NCBI RefSeq assembly: GCF_000337195.1
Contig: NZ_AOID01000021.1
Coordinates: 1-37,225, forward strand
Length of the DNA: 37,225 bases
Direction: 5' to 3'
DNA from: Natrinema versiforme JCM 10478
GTDB lineage: Archaea; Halobacteriota; Halobacteria; Halobacteriales; Natrialbaceae
The notes under the pieces were generated by a model. That model saw only the letters and a program-made list of their open reading frames with translations. It was not told where the DNA came from and did no database searches. Position numbers and translations under genes: made by a program. Each line of letters opens with the position of its first letter. The first letter of the stretch is position 1. This document shows positions 15,576-23,380 of the stretch, piece after piece.

Positions 15576-15947
15576 ATGCCGATCGATATCGATACCTTCG
15601 AACGGGAGACGGAGTTCGAATCCAAGCGGACCCACGCGGAGCGCGTTCTCTCCTTCCTGCTTTCGAACGACGAACAGGCGTTCAAGCGCCGGGAAATCGC
15701 TGATTCGACGGGTATCGATCCAAACGCGGTCAGCGCGGTACTGAGCCGTCTCAAGGAGCGAAACTTGGTTCGGCACAAGCCGCCGTACTGGGCCGCCGGC
15801 GACCCACAGCGCATTCGTTCCGCCACCGATCTGAGCCGGAGCCTCGAGTCGCTCGACGAACGGCTCGGCTCGGAGGATATGGACGCGTGGCGCGACGCCG
15901 GAGCCGACGCTCGCCATCCGAGCCAACGAGAGGCCGACGAGTCATGA
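15576..15947 (+). CDS. MarR-like winged-helix antitoxin
   Basis: A 123-residue protein. Residues about 20-75 form a winged helix (AERVLSFLLSNDEQAFKRRE, then IADSTGIDPNAVSAVLSRLK, then the wing LVRHKPPYWAAGD). The C-terminal 45 residues (LSRSLESLDERLG) are acidic and probably bind the toxin. Its stop overlaps the ATG of the downstream PemK/MazF-like gene by 4 nt (ATGA), the usual haloarchaeal toxin-antitoxin layout. The 75 nt before it are AT-rich and contain two ACAAACG direct repeats (about 15529 and 15568), a possible autoregulatory site. Confidence 0.8.
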   Translation: MPIDIDTFERETEFESKRTHAERVLSFLLSNDEQAFKRREIADSTGIDPNAVSAVLSRLKERNLVRHKPPYWAAGDPQRIRSATDLSRSLESLDERLGSEDMDAWRDAGADARHPSQREADES

Positions 15948-16276
15948 AATACGAGCGTGGGGACGTCGTCGAAGCCGGTGATCCGTTCAACGAGGAGAAG
16001 CCAAGTCGGCCGTTCGCGATTGTCAATACGACTGCGCATCCGTTCGATGGCGAACAGTATATCGCAGTCACGCTCGCGACACGCACGTGGTACGAGGAGA
16101 CAGTTCCAGTAACCGAGAACGACTTTCTCGACGGCGGACTCCCGAAACGGAGCTCCCTCGTTCCGTGAGGTGTCGTCTCACTGTCTCACGACGACATCCT
16201 CGACTGGTTCGGTCGAATAGCGAGCCCACCGATAGACGAGACGATCGATCAACTCAATAACTATCTCCGGGACTGA
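15944..16276 (+). pseudogene. PemK/MazF-family toxin interrupted by an in-frame TGA
   Basis: From ATG 15944, 74 codons read as a MazF/PemK-like endoribonuclease toxin: MKYERGDVVEAGDPFNEEKP, RPFAIVNTTAHPFDGEQYIA, and GGLPKRSSLVP. Then TGA (16166-16168) stops it. The same frame stays open for 35 further codons to TGA 16274-16276 and reads GVVSLSHDDILDWFGRIA and ETIDQLNNYLRD, which matches the C-terminal half of this family. Relatives carry Trp (TGG) at this position, so one base change (TGG to TGA) explains it. The truncated 74-residue product would lack the C-terminal strands and helix and is probably inactive. Sequencing error cannot be excluded. Confidence 0.8.
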
Positions 16277-16351
16277 GAGGATCGATTCAGCGAACCGTCG
16301 CTAACGCTCTTCCAGTAGCGGCCGCGGTACACCCGTGGCGGACACCACCGC

Positions 16352-17089
16352 TTACCGCTGTTCGGACTCGAACAGTGTTCCCGGACCATCGACCACGAAT
16401 CCGGCCGCCCCGCAGATGTCCCACAGCGTCGCGCCGTTGCTCGTGATGACCGGTACTCCCAGCTCCGCCTCGAGCCCCTCGATTGCGGCGAGCGAGCAGT
16501 AGTTCGTACAGGAGACGAAGACGGCGTCGAGATCGTCGACCGAACCGACGCGCTCGAGCACCTGCCCGGACGCGTCCTCGGGGGTTAGCTCCCCGATGGC
16601 CGTGTTGGCCGCGATGCCGCGGCCGTCGATCGCCGCCACCTCGACGCCCGTCGCCTCGAGGAAGTCCCGTTCTCGTTCATCGAGATCTGCAGTGTACGGC
16701 GTCGCGACGGCGATCCGGTCGGCCTCGAGGGCCTCGAGTGCCCGCACGACCGAGCGGGCCGTCGCGACCGCGGGGACGCCGGCCGCCTCGGCCAGCCGGT
16801 CCTCAAGTTCGGCGTCGAACCCCGGGCCGTGGATCAGGCTGCCGGTCGTACAGGCGTAGGCGACCGCGTCGACGTCGGCGTGGCCGAGGAGTTCGGCGGC
16901 CCGCGCCGCGTCGTCGCTCATCGCGTCGAGTTCGTCGACGGTGACCGACTCGAGGGCTATCCGCGCGCCGTGGACGGTGACGCTCTCGGGGCAGAACGCC
17001 CGAAACTCCGGTTCGGCCGTCGCGTTCGACGAGGGGACGATCAGTCCCAGTCGGCCGCCGCGGTCAGCGTCGGCGTCCGCGTCAGTCAT
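16352..17089 (-). CDS. Asp/Glu/hydantoin racemase-family protein (maleate isomerase-like)
   Basis: A 245-residue protein of the Asp/Glu racemase superfamily, closest by eye to maleate cis-trans isomerase / arylmalonate decarboxylase: LGLIVPSSNATAEPEFRAF, AVAYACTTGSLIHGPG with Cys80, and VFVSCTNYCSLAAIEG with Cys194, the pair of catalytic cysteines. It is the last gene of the Nramp-hyuA-hyuB operon; its ATG (17089) lies inside the hyuB end (8-nt overlap). An upstream ATG at 17098 is also possible. Inference: it racemises or isomerises the substrate or product of the HyuAB reaction. Hydantoin racemases belong to the same superfamily. Confidence 0.85.
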   Translation of the reverse strand: MTDADADADRGGRLGLIVPSSNATAEPEFRAFCPESVTVHGARIALESVTVDELDAMSDDAARAAELLGHADVDAVAYACTTGSLIHGPGFDAELEDRLAEAAGVPAVATARSVVRALEALEADRIAVATPYTADLDERERDFLEATGVEVAAIDGRGIAANTAIGELTPEDASGQVLERVGSVDDLDAVFVSCTNYCSLAAIEGLEAELGVPVITSNGATLWDICGAAGFVVDGPGTLFESEQR

Positions 17090-18680
17090 CGACCCCATCG
17101 TTGCCGCGCTCCTCCGGATCGCCGTGGCCGCCGCCGCCGGGCGTTTTGACCGTCACCGTCGTCCCGGCTGCCACGTCGACCGTCGTCTTCGCAGGCACCG
17201 ACTCGCCGTCGATCAGGTTCTCCCCGGTCGCGCCGTCCCCGCCGCCGGCGACGCCCTTCGGCGCGTGCCGCCGGCGCTCGGTCAGCAGCGATACCGTCGC
17301 GTCGGTCTCGACGGTCACCGAACGCTCGAGCCCCAGTCCGCCGCGGAATCGGCCGGGGCCGCCGCTGTCGTCCCGGAGCGCGTAGCGCTCGACCCGCAGC
17401 GGATACTCGGTCTCGAGGGATTCGATGGGCGTGTTGAGCGTATTGGTCATGCCGACCTGCACGCCGTCCATCCCGTCGCGGTCCGCGCGTGCACCGAAGC
17501 CGCCGCCGATCGTCTCGTAGTAGGTAAAGGAACTGTCCCGCCCGCCGATGGTGAGGTTGTTCATCGTCCCCTGCCCTTGGGCGGGCACGCGGTCGGGCGC
17601 GGCCTGTGCGAGCGCGGTGAAGACCACGTCGGTGACCCGCTGGCTGGTCTCGACGTTGCCGCCGACCACGGCGGCCGGCGGGTTCGGGTTCAACAGCGAC
17701 CCTTCGGGCGCGCTGACGCTCACCGGGTCGTAGCAGCCGTGGTTCGGTGGGATCTCCGGGTCGGTGATACAGCGCACGACGAAGTAGACGGCGCTCGTCG
17801 CGACCGCGATCGGGGCGTTGAGGTTGCCCGCGACCTGCGGTGCAGTTCCCGCGAAGTCCACGTTGATCGTCTCGCCGTCGACGGTCACCGTCACCGAAAT
17901 CTCGATGTCCTTGTCGGTCACGCCATCGCCCTCGAGGACGTCGGTCGCCTCGTAGGTGCCGTCGGGAAGCGCCGCGATCTCCTCGGTGATTCGCTCGCGG
18001 GAGTAGTCGATCACGGCGTCGAACCCCGAGAGGACGGTCTCGCGGCCGTGATCCACGAACAGCGTCGCGAGCCGTTCCTCGGCGCGCTCGTTCGCCGCCC
18101 GCTGGGCCCGCAGATCGGCTCGGCGCTCGCGGGCGTTGCGGACGTTCGCCAGCACGAGCGAGCGGACGTCGTCCCGCGGCTCGCCGCCCTCGACGAGCCG
18201 CGTCGGGGGGAGCCGCAGCCCCTCTTGATAGATCTCCTGTGCGCCGGCCGGCATGCTGCCGGGGGTCATCCCGCCCACGTCGGCGTGGTGGGCGCGAGAG
18301 ACGGCGTAGCCGACGATCTGGCCGTCGGGCGCGATCGGCGAGACCATCGTCACGTCCGGCAGGTGCGTTCCGCCGGTAAAGGGGTCGTTGAGCACGAACA
18401 CGTCACCCGGTTCCGGGTCGCGCTCGCGCACGGCGTCGACCGCGGCGGGCATCGCGCCGAGGTGGACCGGGATGTGTTCCGCTTGGGCGATCATCCGCCC
18501 CTCTGCGTCGAACAGCGCCGTCGAGCAGTCCCGGCGCTCCTTGATGTTCGGCGAGTACGCTCCCCGAATGAGGGTCTGGCCCATCTCCTCGGCGACGCTC
18601 TCGAGTTGGTTTCGCAGCACCTCGAGGGTCACCGGGTCGATACCGTCGTCCGCGTCGTCCGTCGTCGAGTCTGTCGTCAT
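17082..18680 (-). CDS. hyuB: Hydantoinase B / oxoprolinase subunit HyuB
   Basis: A 532-residue HyuB: DGIDPVTLEVLRNQLESVAE, YSPNIKERRDCSTALFDAEG, VFVLNDPFTGGTHLPDVTMV, HADVGGMTPGSMPA, NVDFAGTAPQVAGNLNAPIA and a Gly-rich C-terminus (TPGGGGHGDPEERG). With HyuA it forms an ATP-dependent amidohydrolase of the N-methylhydantoinase / 5-oxoprolinase / acetone carboxylase type that opens a cyclic amide. The ATG at 18680 overlaps the hyuA stop by 4 nt. Full length. The substrate cannot be read from sequence. Confidence 0.93.
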   Translation of the reverse strand: MTTDSTTDDADDGIDPVTLEVLRNQLESVAEEMGQTLIRGAYSPNIKERRDCSTALFDAEGRMIAQAEHIPVHLGAMPAAVDAVRERDPEPGDVFVLNDPFTGGTHLPDVTMVSPIAPDGQIVGYAVSRAHHADVGGMTPGSMPAGAQEIYQEGLRLPPTRLVEGGEPRDDVRSLVLANVRNARERRADLRAQRAANERAEERLATLFVDHGRETVLSGFDAVIDYSRERITEEIAALPDGTYEATDVLEGDGVTDKDIEISVTVTVDGETINVDFAGTAPQVAGNLNAPIAVATSAVYFVVRCITDPEIPPNHGCYDPVSVSAPEGSLLNPNPPAAVVGGNVETSQRVTDVVFTALAQAAPDRVPAQGQGTMNNLTIGGRDSSFTYYETIGGGFGARADRDGMDGVQVGMTNTLNTPIESLETEYPLRVERYALRDDSGGPGRFRGGLGLERSVTVETDATVSLLTERRRHAPKGVAGGGDGATGENLIDGESVPAKTTVDVAAGTTVTVKTPGGGGHGDPEERGNDGVDD

Positions 18681-20758
18681 TGTCCTTCGTCCTCCGTTCG
18701 GGTCATGACCAGCGTTCCGTCGGCGAGGATATCGCCGGTCCACGCGGGCGGCACAACGGTCGTGCTCTCCGCTTGCTCGAGGATCGCCGGCCCGTCAACG
18801 GTCGCGCCGGGCGCGAGTCGATCCCGCTCGTAGACGGTCGTCTCTTGCGGTTCGTCGCCGGTGCCGGGGAAGTGAGCCTCTCGAGTGCCGACGACGGCGT
18901 CGCCTTCGCCCTCGTGGCGGATGGTCGGCTCCGAGCCAGGGATCGTCGCCGTCGCGCGGAGGTTGACCACCTCGATCGATTCGTCCATCGCGTAGCCGTA
19001 AGCCCGCTCGTGGGCCTCGCGGAACCGCTCGGCGACCGTCGCCGCGTCGAACTCGTCGTCGACGGGCACGGTCAGTTCGAAGCTCTGGCCTGCGTACCGG
19101 CAGTCGGCGGCCCGCTCGACCCGTGCTGCGTCCCGGTCGGACGCGTCGGCGAGCACGTCGGCCACGAGGCCGTCGTAGACTGACTCGAGGCCCCCCGTGT
19201 CGGCTGTCTCGAGGGAGACGCCGACGGTTCGAACGGCGTCGTAGCTCTCGTCGGCCGCGAGCAGGCCGAACGCGGAGAGGACCCCGCCCGGTCGCGGGAC
19301 GACGACGCGGTCGACCGACAGCGAGTTGGCCAGCGCCGCGGCGTGCATCGGTCCCGCGCCGCCGAACGCGACGAGCGCGAACTCGCGGGGGTCGTGGCCC
19401 CGTTCGACTGTCACCGAGCGGATCGTCCGCGTCATCGTCGCGTTCGCCACGCGGTAGACGCCGCGGGCCGCCTCGAGCGCCCCGTCCAAGCCGGCCTCGT
19501 CGGCCAGTCCCTCGAGCGCGTCGCGAGCCGCGTCGACGTCGAGGGTCATCTCGCCGCCGAGGGCCGTCTCGGGGCCGATGTAGCCCATCACGACGTTGGC
19601 GTCGGTGACGGTCGGCCGGGTGCCGCCGCGGCCGTAGCAGGCGGGTCCGGGTTGGGCACCCGAGGACTCCGGCCCGACCCGGAGCGCGCCGCCGGCGTCG
19701 ACCCACGCGATCGACCCGCCGCCCGCGCCGACGGTGTTCACGTCGACCATCGGCGTCCGGATCGGGATACCGTCGACTTCGGCGTCGGTCGTCCGCTCGG
19801 CCCGGCCGTCCCGGACGAGGCTTACGTCGCTCGAGGTGCCGCCCATGTCGAAGGTGACGAGCCCCTCGACGTCGTCGTCGTCGACGGTCGCCGCGGCACC
19901 GACGACGCCCGCGGCCGGGCCGGAGAGCGTCGTCGTCACGGCGTGTTCGCGGACCGTCTCGGGGTCCGCGATGCCGCCGTTCGCCTGCATGATCCGCGGA
20001 GCCGGGATGCCGGCGTCGTCGGCCTCCTCGACCAGCCGGCCGACGTAGTGGTCGATCGCCGGCCGGACGTAGGCGTCGACCGCCGTGGTCGAGGTGCGCT
20101 CGAACTCGCGGAACTCCGCGAGCACCTCGTGGGAGGCCGAGACCGGGACCGCGAGTTCCTCGCGCAGCGTCTCGGCGACGACCCGCTCGTTTGCGGGGTC
20201 GGCGTAGGAGTGCAGCAGGGAGACCGCGACCGCCTCGACGCCGCGCTCGCGCAGCGTCGCCGCGAGGTCGCGGACCTCGCTCTCGTCGACCGGCCGCTCG
20301 ACGCCCTCGCCGGTCGTCCGCTCGTCGACCTCGAACCGTCGCTCTCGAGGCACCAGTGGTTCGGGTTTCTCGGCCTCGAGGTCGTACAGATCCGGTCGGT
20401 CCTGTCGCCCGATCTCGAGGACATCGCGGAAGCCCTCGGTCGTGACGAGTGCGGTTTCGGCGCCGCCGCGCTCGAGCAGGGCGTTGACCGAGACGGTCAT
20501 GGCGTGGGCGAAGCCGTCGATTTCGGCGGGATCGATGCCGGCGCTCTCGCAGGCCTTTTCGATCCCCTCGAGGACGCCGACGTGCTGGTCGTCGGTCGTG
20601 GGGACCTTCGCGGTGACGAGCCGATCGTCGACGGTGAGCGCGACGTCGGTGAAGGTGCCGCCGACGTCGACGCCGATCCGCGTTCCGCCGTCGCCGGTCG
20701 CGTCGTGACTGTCCATCGGTGCGTCCGAATTCGTGTCGCGTGCGTTTAAATCGGTCAT
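18677..20758 (-). CDS. hyuA: Hydantoinase A / oxoprolinase subunit HyuA
   Basis: A 693-residue HyuA. The ASKHA-type phosphate motif GVDVGGTFTDVAL is at 29-41, followed by VSVNALLERGGAETALVTTE, GLVTFDMGGTSSDVSLV (second phosphate loop), VGAGGGSIAWVDAGGALRVG and PGPACYGRGGTRPTVTDAN. It activates the substrate amide by ATP phosphorylation, then HyuB hydrolyses it. The start at 20758 lies 8 nt after the transporter stop; ATG 20716 is an alternative just before the conserved core. Reading upstream of 20758 goes into the transporter gene. Second gene of the four-gene operon. Confidence 0.93.
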   Translation of the reverse strand: MTDLNARDTNSDAPMDSHDATGDGGTRIGVDVGGTFTDVALTVDDRLVTAKVPTTDDQHVGVLEGIEKACESAGIDPAEIDGFAHAMTVSVNALLERGGAETALVTTEGFRDVLEIGRQDRPDLYDLEAEKPEPLVPRERRFEVDERTTGEGVERPVDESEVRDLAATLRERGVEAVAVSLLHSYADPANERVVAETLREELAVPVSASHEVLAEFREFERTSTTAVDAYVRPAIDHYVGRLVEEADDAGIPAPRIMQANGGIADPETVREHAVTTTLSGPAAGVVGAAATVDDDDVEGLVTFDMGGTSSDVSLVRDGRAERTTDAEVDGIPIRTPMVDVNTVGAGGGSIAWVDAGGALRVGPESSGAQPGPACYGRGGTRPTVTDANVVMGYIGPETALGGEMTLDVDAARDALEGLADEAGLDGALEAARGVYRVANATMTRTIRSVTVERGHDPREFALVAFGGAGPMHAAALANSLSVDRVVVPRPGGVLSAFGLLAADESYDAVRTVGVSLETADTGGLESVYDGLVADVLADASDRDAARVERAADCRYAGQSFELTVPVDDEFDAATVAERFREAHERAYGYAMDESIEVVNLRATATIPGSEPTIRHEGEGDAVVGTREAHFPGTGDEPQETTVYERDRLAPGATVDGPAILEQAESTTVVPPAWTGDILADGTLVMTRTEDEGQ

Positions 20759-20766
20759 GCAGGTCG

Positions 20767-21972
20767 TCAGAGGAACAGAACGTCGTAGAGCGTTCGGAGG
20801 CCGATGCCGACCACGACGAGCGTGACGAGCCCGCCGAGGACGTTCTGGAGGGTGCTGTTCGTGTACTCGCCCAGCAGGTCGCGGTTGTTCATCGCGTAGA
20901 TGAGGAAGACCGCGAGAATCGGCAACAGGAGGCCGTTGGCGACCTGTGCGAAGACGATCACCTGCACGGGGTTGTAGTCGAGCGCCGAGAAGACGATGCC
21001 GACGCCGAGGATGGTCATCCAGATCGCGCGGAACCGGGTCGAGGTCAGGTCCCGCTCCCAGCCCAGCGCGCCGGCGGTGGCGTAGGCCCCGGCCAGCGGC
21101 GCGCTCATCGCGCTCGTAAAGCCGGCCGCGAAGAGGCCGATGGCGAAGAACGTCAGGGCGTAGCCGCCGAAGACGGGCTCGAGCTGGTCGGCCATCTCGC
21201 CGACGCCGGTGATCTGGGTCCCCGTCGGGAAGACGGCGGCGGCCGTGACGACGATCGCCGTCGTGATGAGGCCGCCGACGATGACCATCCCGATCGTGTC
21301 GGTGCGACACTCCGCGAGATCCTCGGGGCCGTCCCACCGCTCTTGGACGGTGCTCGCGTGCAAGAACAGGTTGTAGCCGACGACGGTGGTCCCGACGAGG
21401 CCGGCGATGAGGTACGCCGAGCCGTCGGGAACGGTCGGAACGAGCCCGCCCGCGAGCGAGCCGAGGTCCGGTCGCACCATGATCGCATTGAGCAGGAACG
21501 CCGCGCCCATGATACTGACGAGACCGATGAAGACCCGCTCGATCAGCTTGTAGCTGCCCGTCCACAGCAGCCCGGCGGCGACCAGGCCGATGACCGGTCC
21601 CCAGACGTTCTCGCTAATACCGGTAATCGTCGACAGGCCGGCAGCGCCGCCGACGATGTTGCCCGTCTGGAACGCCGCCGTCCCGATCCCGATCGCGCTC
21701 ACGACGAGCGCGACGGTGATCGTCTGCGGGATCGGATTGTCGAACTCGTTTCGAAACGCTTCCCCCAACCCTTCCTGCGTGATCAACCCCAGCCGCGCGC
21801 TCATCTCCTGGAGGACGATCGTCGCCAGAATCGAGAACGCGATCGTCCACACGAGCAGATAGGCGTGTTCCGCCCCGATCACGCTCGCGGTCGTTACCGT
21901 TCCCGGGCCGATGAACGCCGCCGCGACGAGCGCCCCCGGTCCGATCGCTTTGAGTCGGTCAATAACCTCCAT
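20767..21972 (-). CDS. Nramp-fold transporter lacking the metal-binding motif
   Basis: A 401-residue membrane protein with about eleven segments, clearly Nramp-fold: PGALVAAAFIGPGT at the first helix and NLFLHASTVQER at the sixth. The metal ligands are missing: the canonical DPGN is GPGT (residues 22-25: Asp to Gly, Asn to Thr), and the canonical MPH before NLYLH is VGY (198-200). Metal transport is therefore unlikely. It is first gene of an operon with hyuAB; Nramp-like genes also sit in 5-oxoprolinase clusters of bacteria (B. subtilis ycsG region). I infer import of the organic substrate, for example 5-oxoproline or a hydantoin. Promoter region 21973-22120 carries phased repeats. Confidence 0.88.
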   Translation of the reverse strand: MEVIDRLKAIGPGALVAAAFIGPGTVTTASVIGAEHAYLLVWTIAFSILATIVLQEMSARLGLITQEGLGEAFRNEFDNPIPQTITVALVVSAIGIGTAAFQTGNIVGGAAGLSTITGISENVWGPVIGLVAAGLLWTGSYKLIERVFIGLVSIMGAAFLLNAIMVRPDLGSLAGGLVPTVPDGSAYLIAGLVGTTVVGYNLFLHASTVQERWDGPEDLAECRTDTIGMVIVGGLITTAIVVTAAAVFPTGTQITGVGEMADQLEPVFGGYALTFFAIGLFAAGFTSAMSAPLAGAYATAGALGWERDLTSTRFRAIWMTILGVGIVFSALDYNPVQVIVFAQVANGLLLPILAVFLIYAMNNRDLLGEYTNSTLQNVLGGLVTLVVVGIGLRTLYDVLFL

Positions 21973-22070
21973 GATGTGTATTCACACGTACCGCTCTTCG
22001 AAATCCACAAAAGGGTTGTTAAGATCCGGACATACGAACACTCAGACAACTCGAGACAGTAACGATGTCG

Positions 22071-22096
22071 TATGAATCCATATGAACTCGTATGAA
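22071..22096. repeat. Three TATGAA direct repeats at exact 10-bp spacing
   Basis: TATGAA occurs at 22071, 22081 and 22091, one helical turn apart, 99-124 bp upstream of the Nramp-like gene and past the stop of the next gene, so in a true intergenic stretch. A related ATACGAA occurs at 22032. Such phasing is typical of an operator bound on one DNA face. Candidate binder: unknown. Confidence 0.55.
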
Positions 22097-22167
22097 TTTC
22101 GGCCGCGGTACCGGTGGGTACTCGCGCTCGCACTCGCCGTCGCGGCGACGACCGTTCGGTGACCGTC

Positions 22168-22713
22168 TCAGTCGCCCGCCCGCTCGGTCACGATCACCTT
22201 CGAGACGCCGCCCTCGAGTTCGATCTCCGTCGGCAGATCGACGGTGCTGCGCTCGATGAACCGGGTCATGAACCAGCGGACGGCCTCCGAGGGAAAGACG
22301 AGGTGGTAGACGCCGTCGCCCTCCTCGCGGACGTCGAGGAACCCACAGAAGGAGAGCCACTCGAGCAGGTCGCCGACCGCGTCGAACCGGGCGGCGTACT
22401 CGCGAGCGTGGTAGTCCGAGACCCGGTCGGCCGCTTCGACGAACGCCGGGTCGGGGTCGCCGCCGTCGTAGCAGTACTCGAGGAAGGCGTGCAGGAAGTC
22501 GATATCGAGCAGGACGTGTTCCCCGGAGGAGAGCATTCGGTAGTACTGTTCGAGGTTGTCGCTCGGTCCCCCGTCGGCGGCTTCGAAGTTCGCCGCGTAG
22601 AAGGTCAGTGCCCGCCGGACGACCTCGCTTTGGCCGTTACCCGTCTCGGCCACGAGCGTCTCGAGGGCCGCGGCCGAGTCGTCGTCGAGCGATACCGTCA
22701 CACGCTGTGTCAT
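22168..22713 (-). CDS. Ribbon-helix-helix (CopG-type) protein
   Basis: A 181-residue protein. The N-terminal 45 residues are a ribbon-helix-helix DNA-binding domain: strand QRVTVSLDDDS, helices AAALETLVAETG and SEVVRRALTFYAANFE. The remaining 130 residues (EQYYRMLSSGEHVLLDIDFL onward, ending VDLPTEIELEGGVSKVIV) form an unrecognised haloarchaeal domain, possibly a ligand sensor or dimeriser. It stands alone but lies just upstream of the transporter operon, so it could be its regulator; that is inference. The ATG at 22713 is set by a TATA box 26-31 nt upstream. Confidence 0.8.
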   Translation of the reverse strand: MTQRVTVSLDDDSAAALETLVAETGNGQSEVVRRALTFYAANFEAADGGPSDNLEQYYRMLSSGEHVLLDIDFLHAFLEYCYDGGDPDPAFVEAADRVSDYHAREYAARFDAVGDLLEWLSFCGFLDVREEGDGVYHLVFPSEAVRWFMTRFIERSTVDLPTEIELEGGVSKVIVTERAGD

Positions 22714-22738
22714 AGTCTCACGGGGGGACCCGAGACGG

Positions 22739-22744
22739 GTATAG
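22739..22744 (-). promoter_or_regulatory. TATA box of the ribbon-helix-helix gene
   Basis: The minus-strand CTATAC lies 26-31 nt before ATG 22713. Confidence 0.5.
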
Positions 22745-22818
22745 TTCACGCACTCGCGGCGACGGGCTGCGGGCAACAGTCGCTGATCGCTGGCGGTCGA
22801 CGGCGGCGATCGACGGGC

Positions 22819-23319
22819 TCACTCGCTTTGCAGTTCGACCGTTAGTTCCCCGTCCTCGACGGTCGCGACGTACATCGTCGCTCGATCGACGGGGGCCGCG
22901 CCGGTCGCGCTGCCGGGATTGAGTAGCCGAATCCCGTCGACAGTTGTGTCGACAACCTCGTGGGTGTGGCCGGCGACGGCGACCGGCTCGGCCACCGCCG
23001 TTTCGGCTCGAGCGGTCTCGATGACTCGCTGCTGCCAGCCGGTCGGCGAGCCGGCTCCGTGAGTTACGGCGAAGGTCACGCCGCCGATTTCGAGGGTTGC
23101 GGCGCGGGGTGCGTCGATCGTCGGCGGGTCCGTGTTCCCGCGGACGGCGGTCAGGTTCCGGTTCGCGAGGGCGGCGATCCGATCGGAGGCCTGCCGAGAG
23201 TCGAAATCGCCCGCGTGAATCGTGTGGTCGGCTCGCTCGAGTTCGTCGACGACCCACTCGGGGAGCGCGCTCTCGCGGGAGGGAATATGCGTGTCGGCGA
23301 TGATCGCGATCCGTTGCAT
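22819..23319 (-). CDS. YfcE/MJ0936-type metallophosphoesterase
   Basis: A 166-residue calcineurin-like phosphoesterase. Metal-binding motifs are all present: DTH (9-11), GDFD (37-40), GNTD (61-64), THG (86-88) and GHTH (117-120). The length matches the small archaeal phosphodiesterase family (MJ0936/YfcE), which hydrolyses phosphodiesters with Mn or Ni; natural substrate unknown. ATG 23319 is chosen for the conserved MQRIAIIADTH. It is divergent from the NUDIX-eIF2B gene with a 61-bp shared spacer. Confidence 0.92.
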   Translation of the reverse strand: MQRIAIIADTHIPSRESALPEWVVDELERADHTIHAGDFDSRQASDRIAALANRNLTAVRGNTDPPTIDAPRAATLEIGGVTFAVTHGAGSPTGWQQRVIETARAETAVAEPVAVAGHTHEVVDTTVDGIRLLNPGSATGAAPVDRATMYVATVEDGELTVELQSE

Positions 23320-23344
23320 GGGCGGGGGTACGGCGGCCGGACCC

Positions 23345-23352
23345 GAAAACGA
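23345..23352. promoter_or_regulatory. Shared AT-island between divergent genes
   Basis: GAAAACGA in a GC-rich 61-bp spacer lies 26-33 nt before ATG 23319 (minus) and 29-36 nt before ATG 23381 (plus). It is the only TATA candidate for both genes, so the two promoters overlap. Confidence 0.35.
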
Positions 23353-23380
23353 TTCCCTCCACGCGGTCGTGGCTCCGCGT

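Noticed and set aside
16166..16168. TGA as a selenocysteine or readthrough codon
   Set aside because: Haloarchaea are not known to use selenocysteine, relatives have Trp here, and no SECIS-like element was seen; a nonsense change is simpler.
16941..18833. Long plus-strand frame (630 codons) opposite hyuB
   Set aside because: It is antisense to a clear HyuB; its composition (Arg/His/Val/Gly) is unlike haloarchaeal proteins and it spans three gene boundaries.
20767..21972. Annotation as a manganese/iron transporter (MntH)
   Set aside because: The DPGN and MPH metal-site residues are replaced, so the usual Nramp metal function is not supported.
19343..22062. Two long plus-strand frames (468 and 447 codons) opposite hyuA and the transporter
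   Set aside because: They mirror the codon structure of the real minus-strand genes and have no family-like segments.
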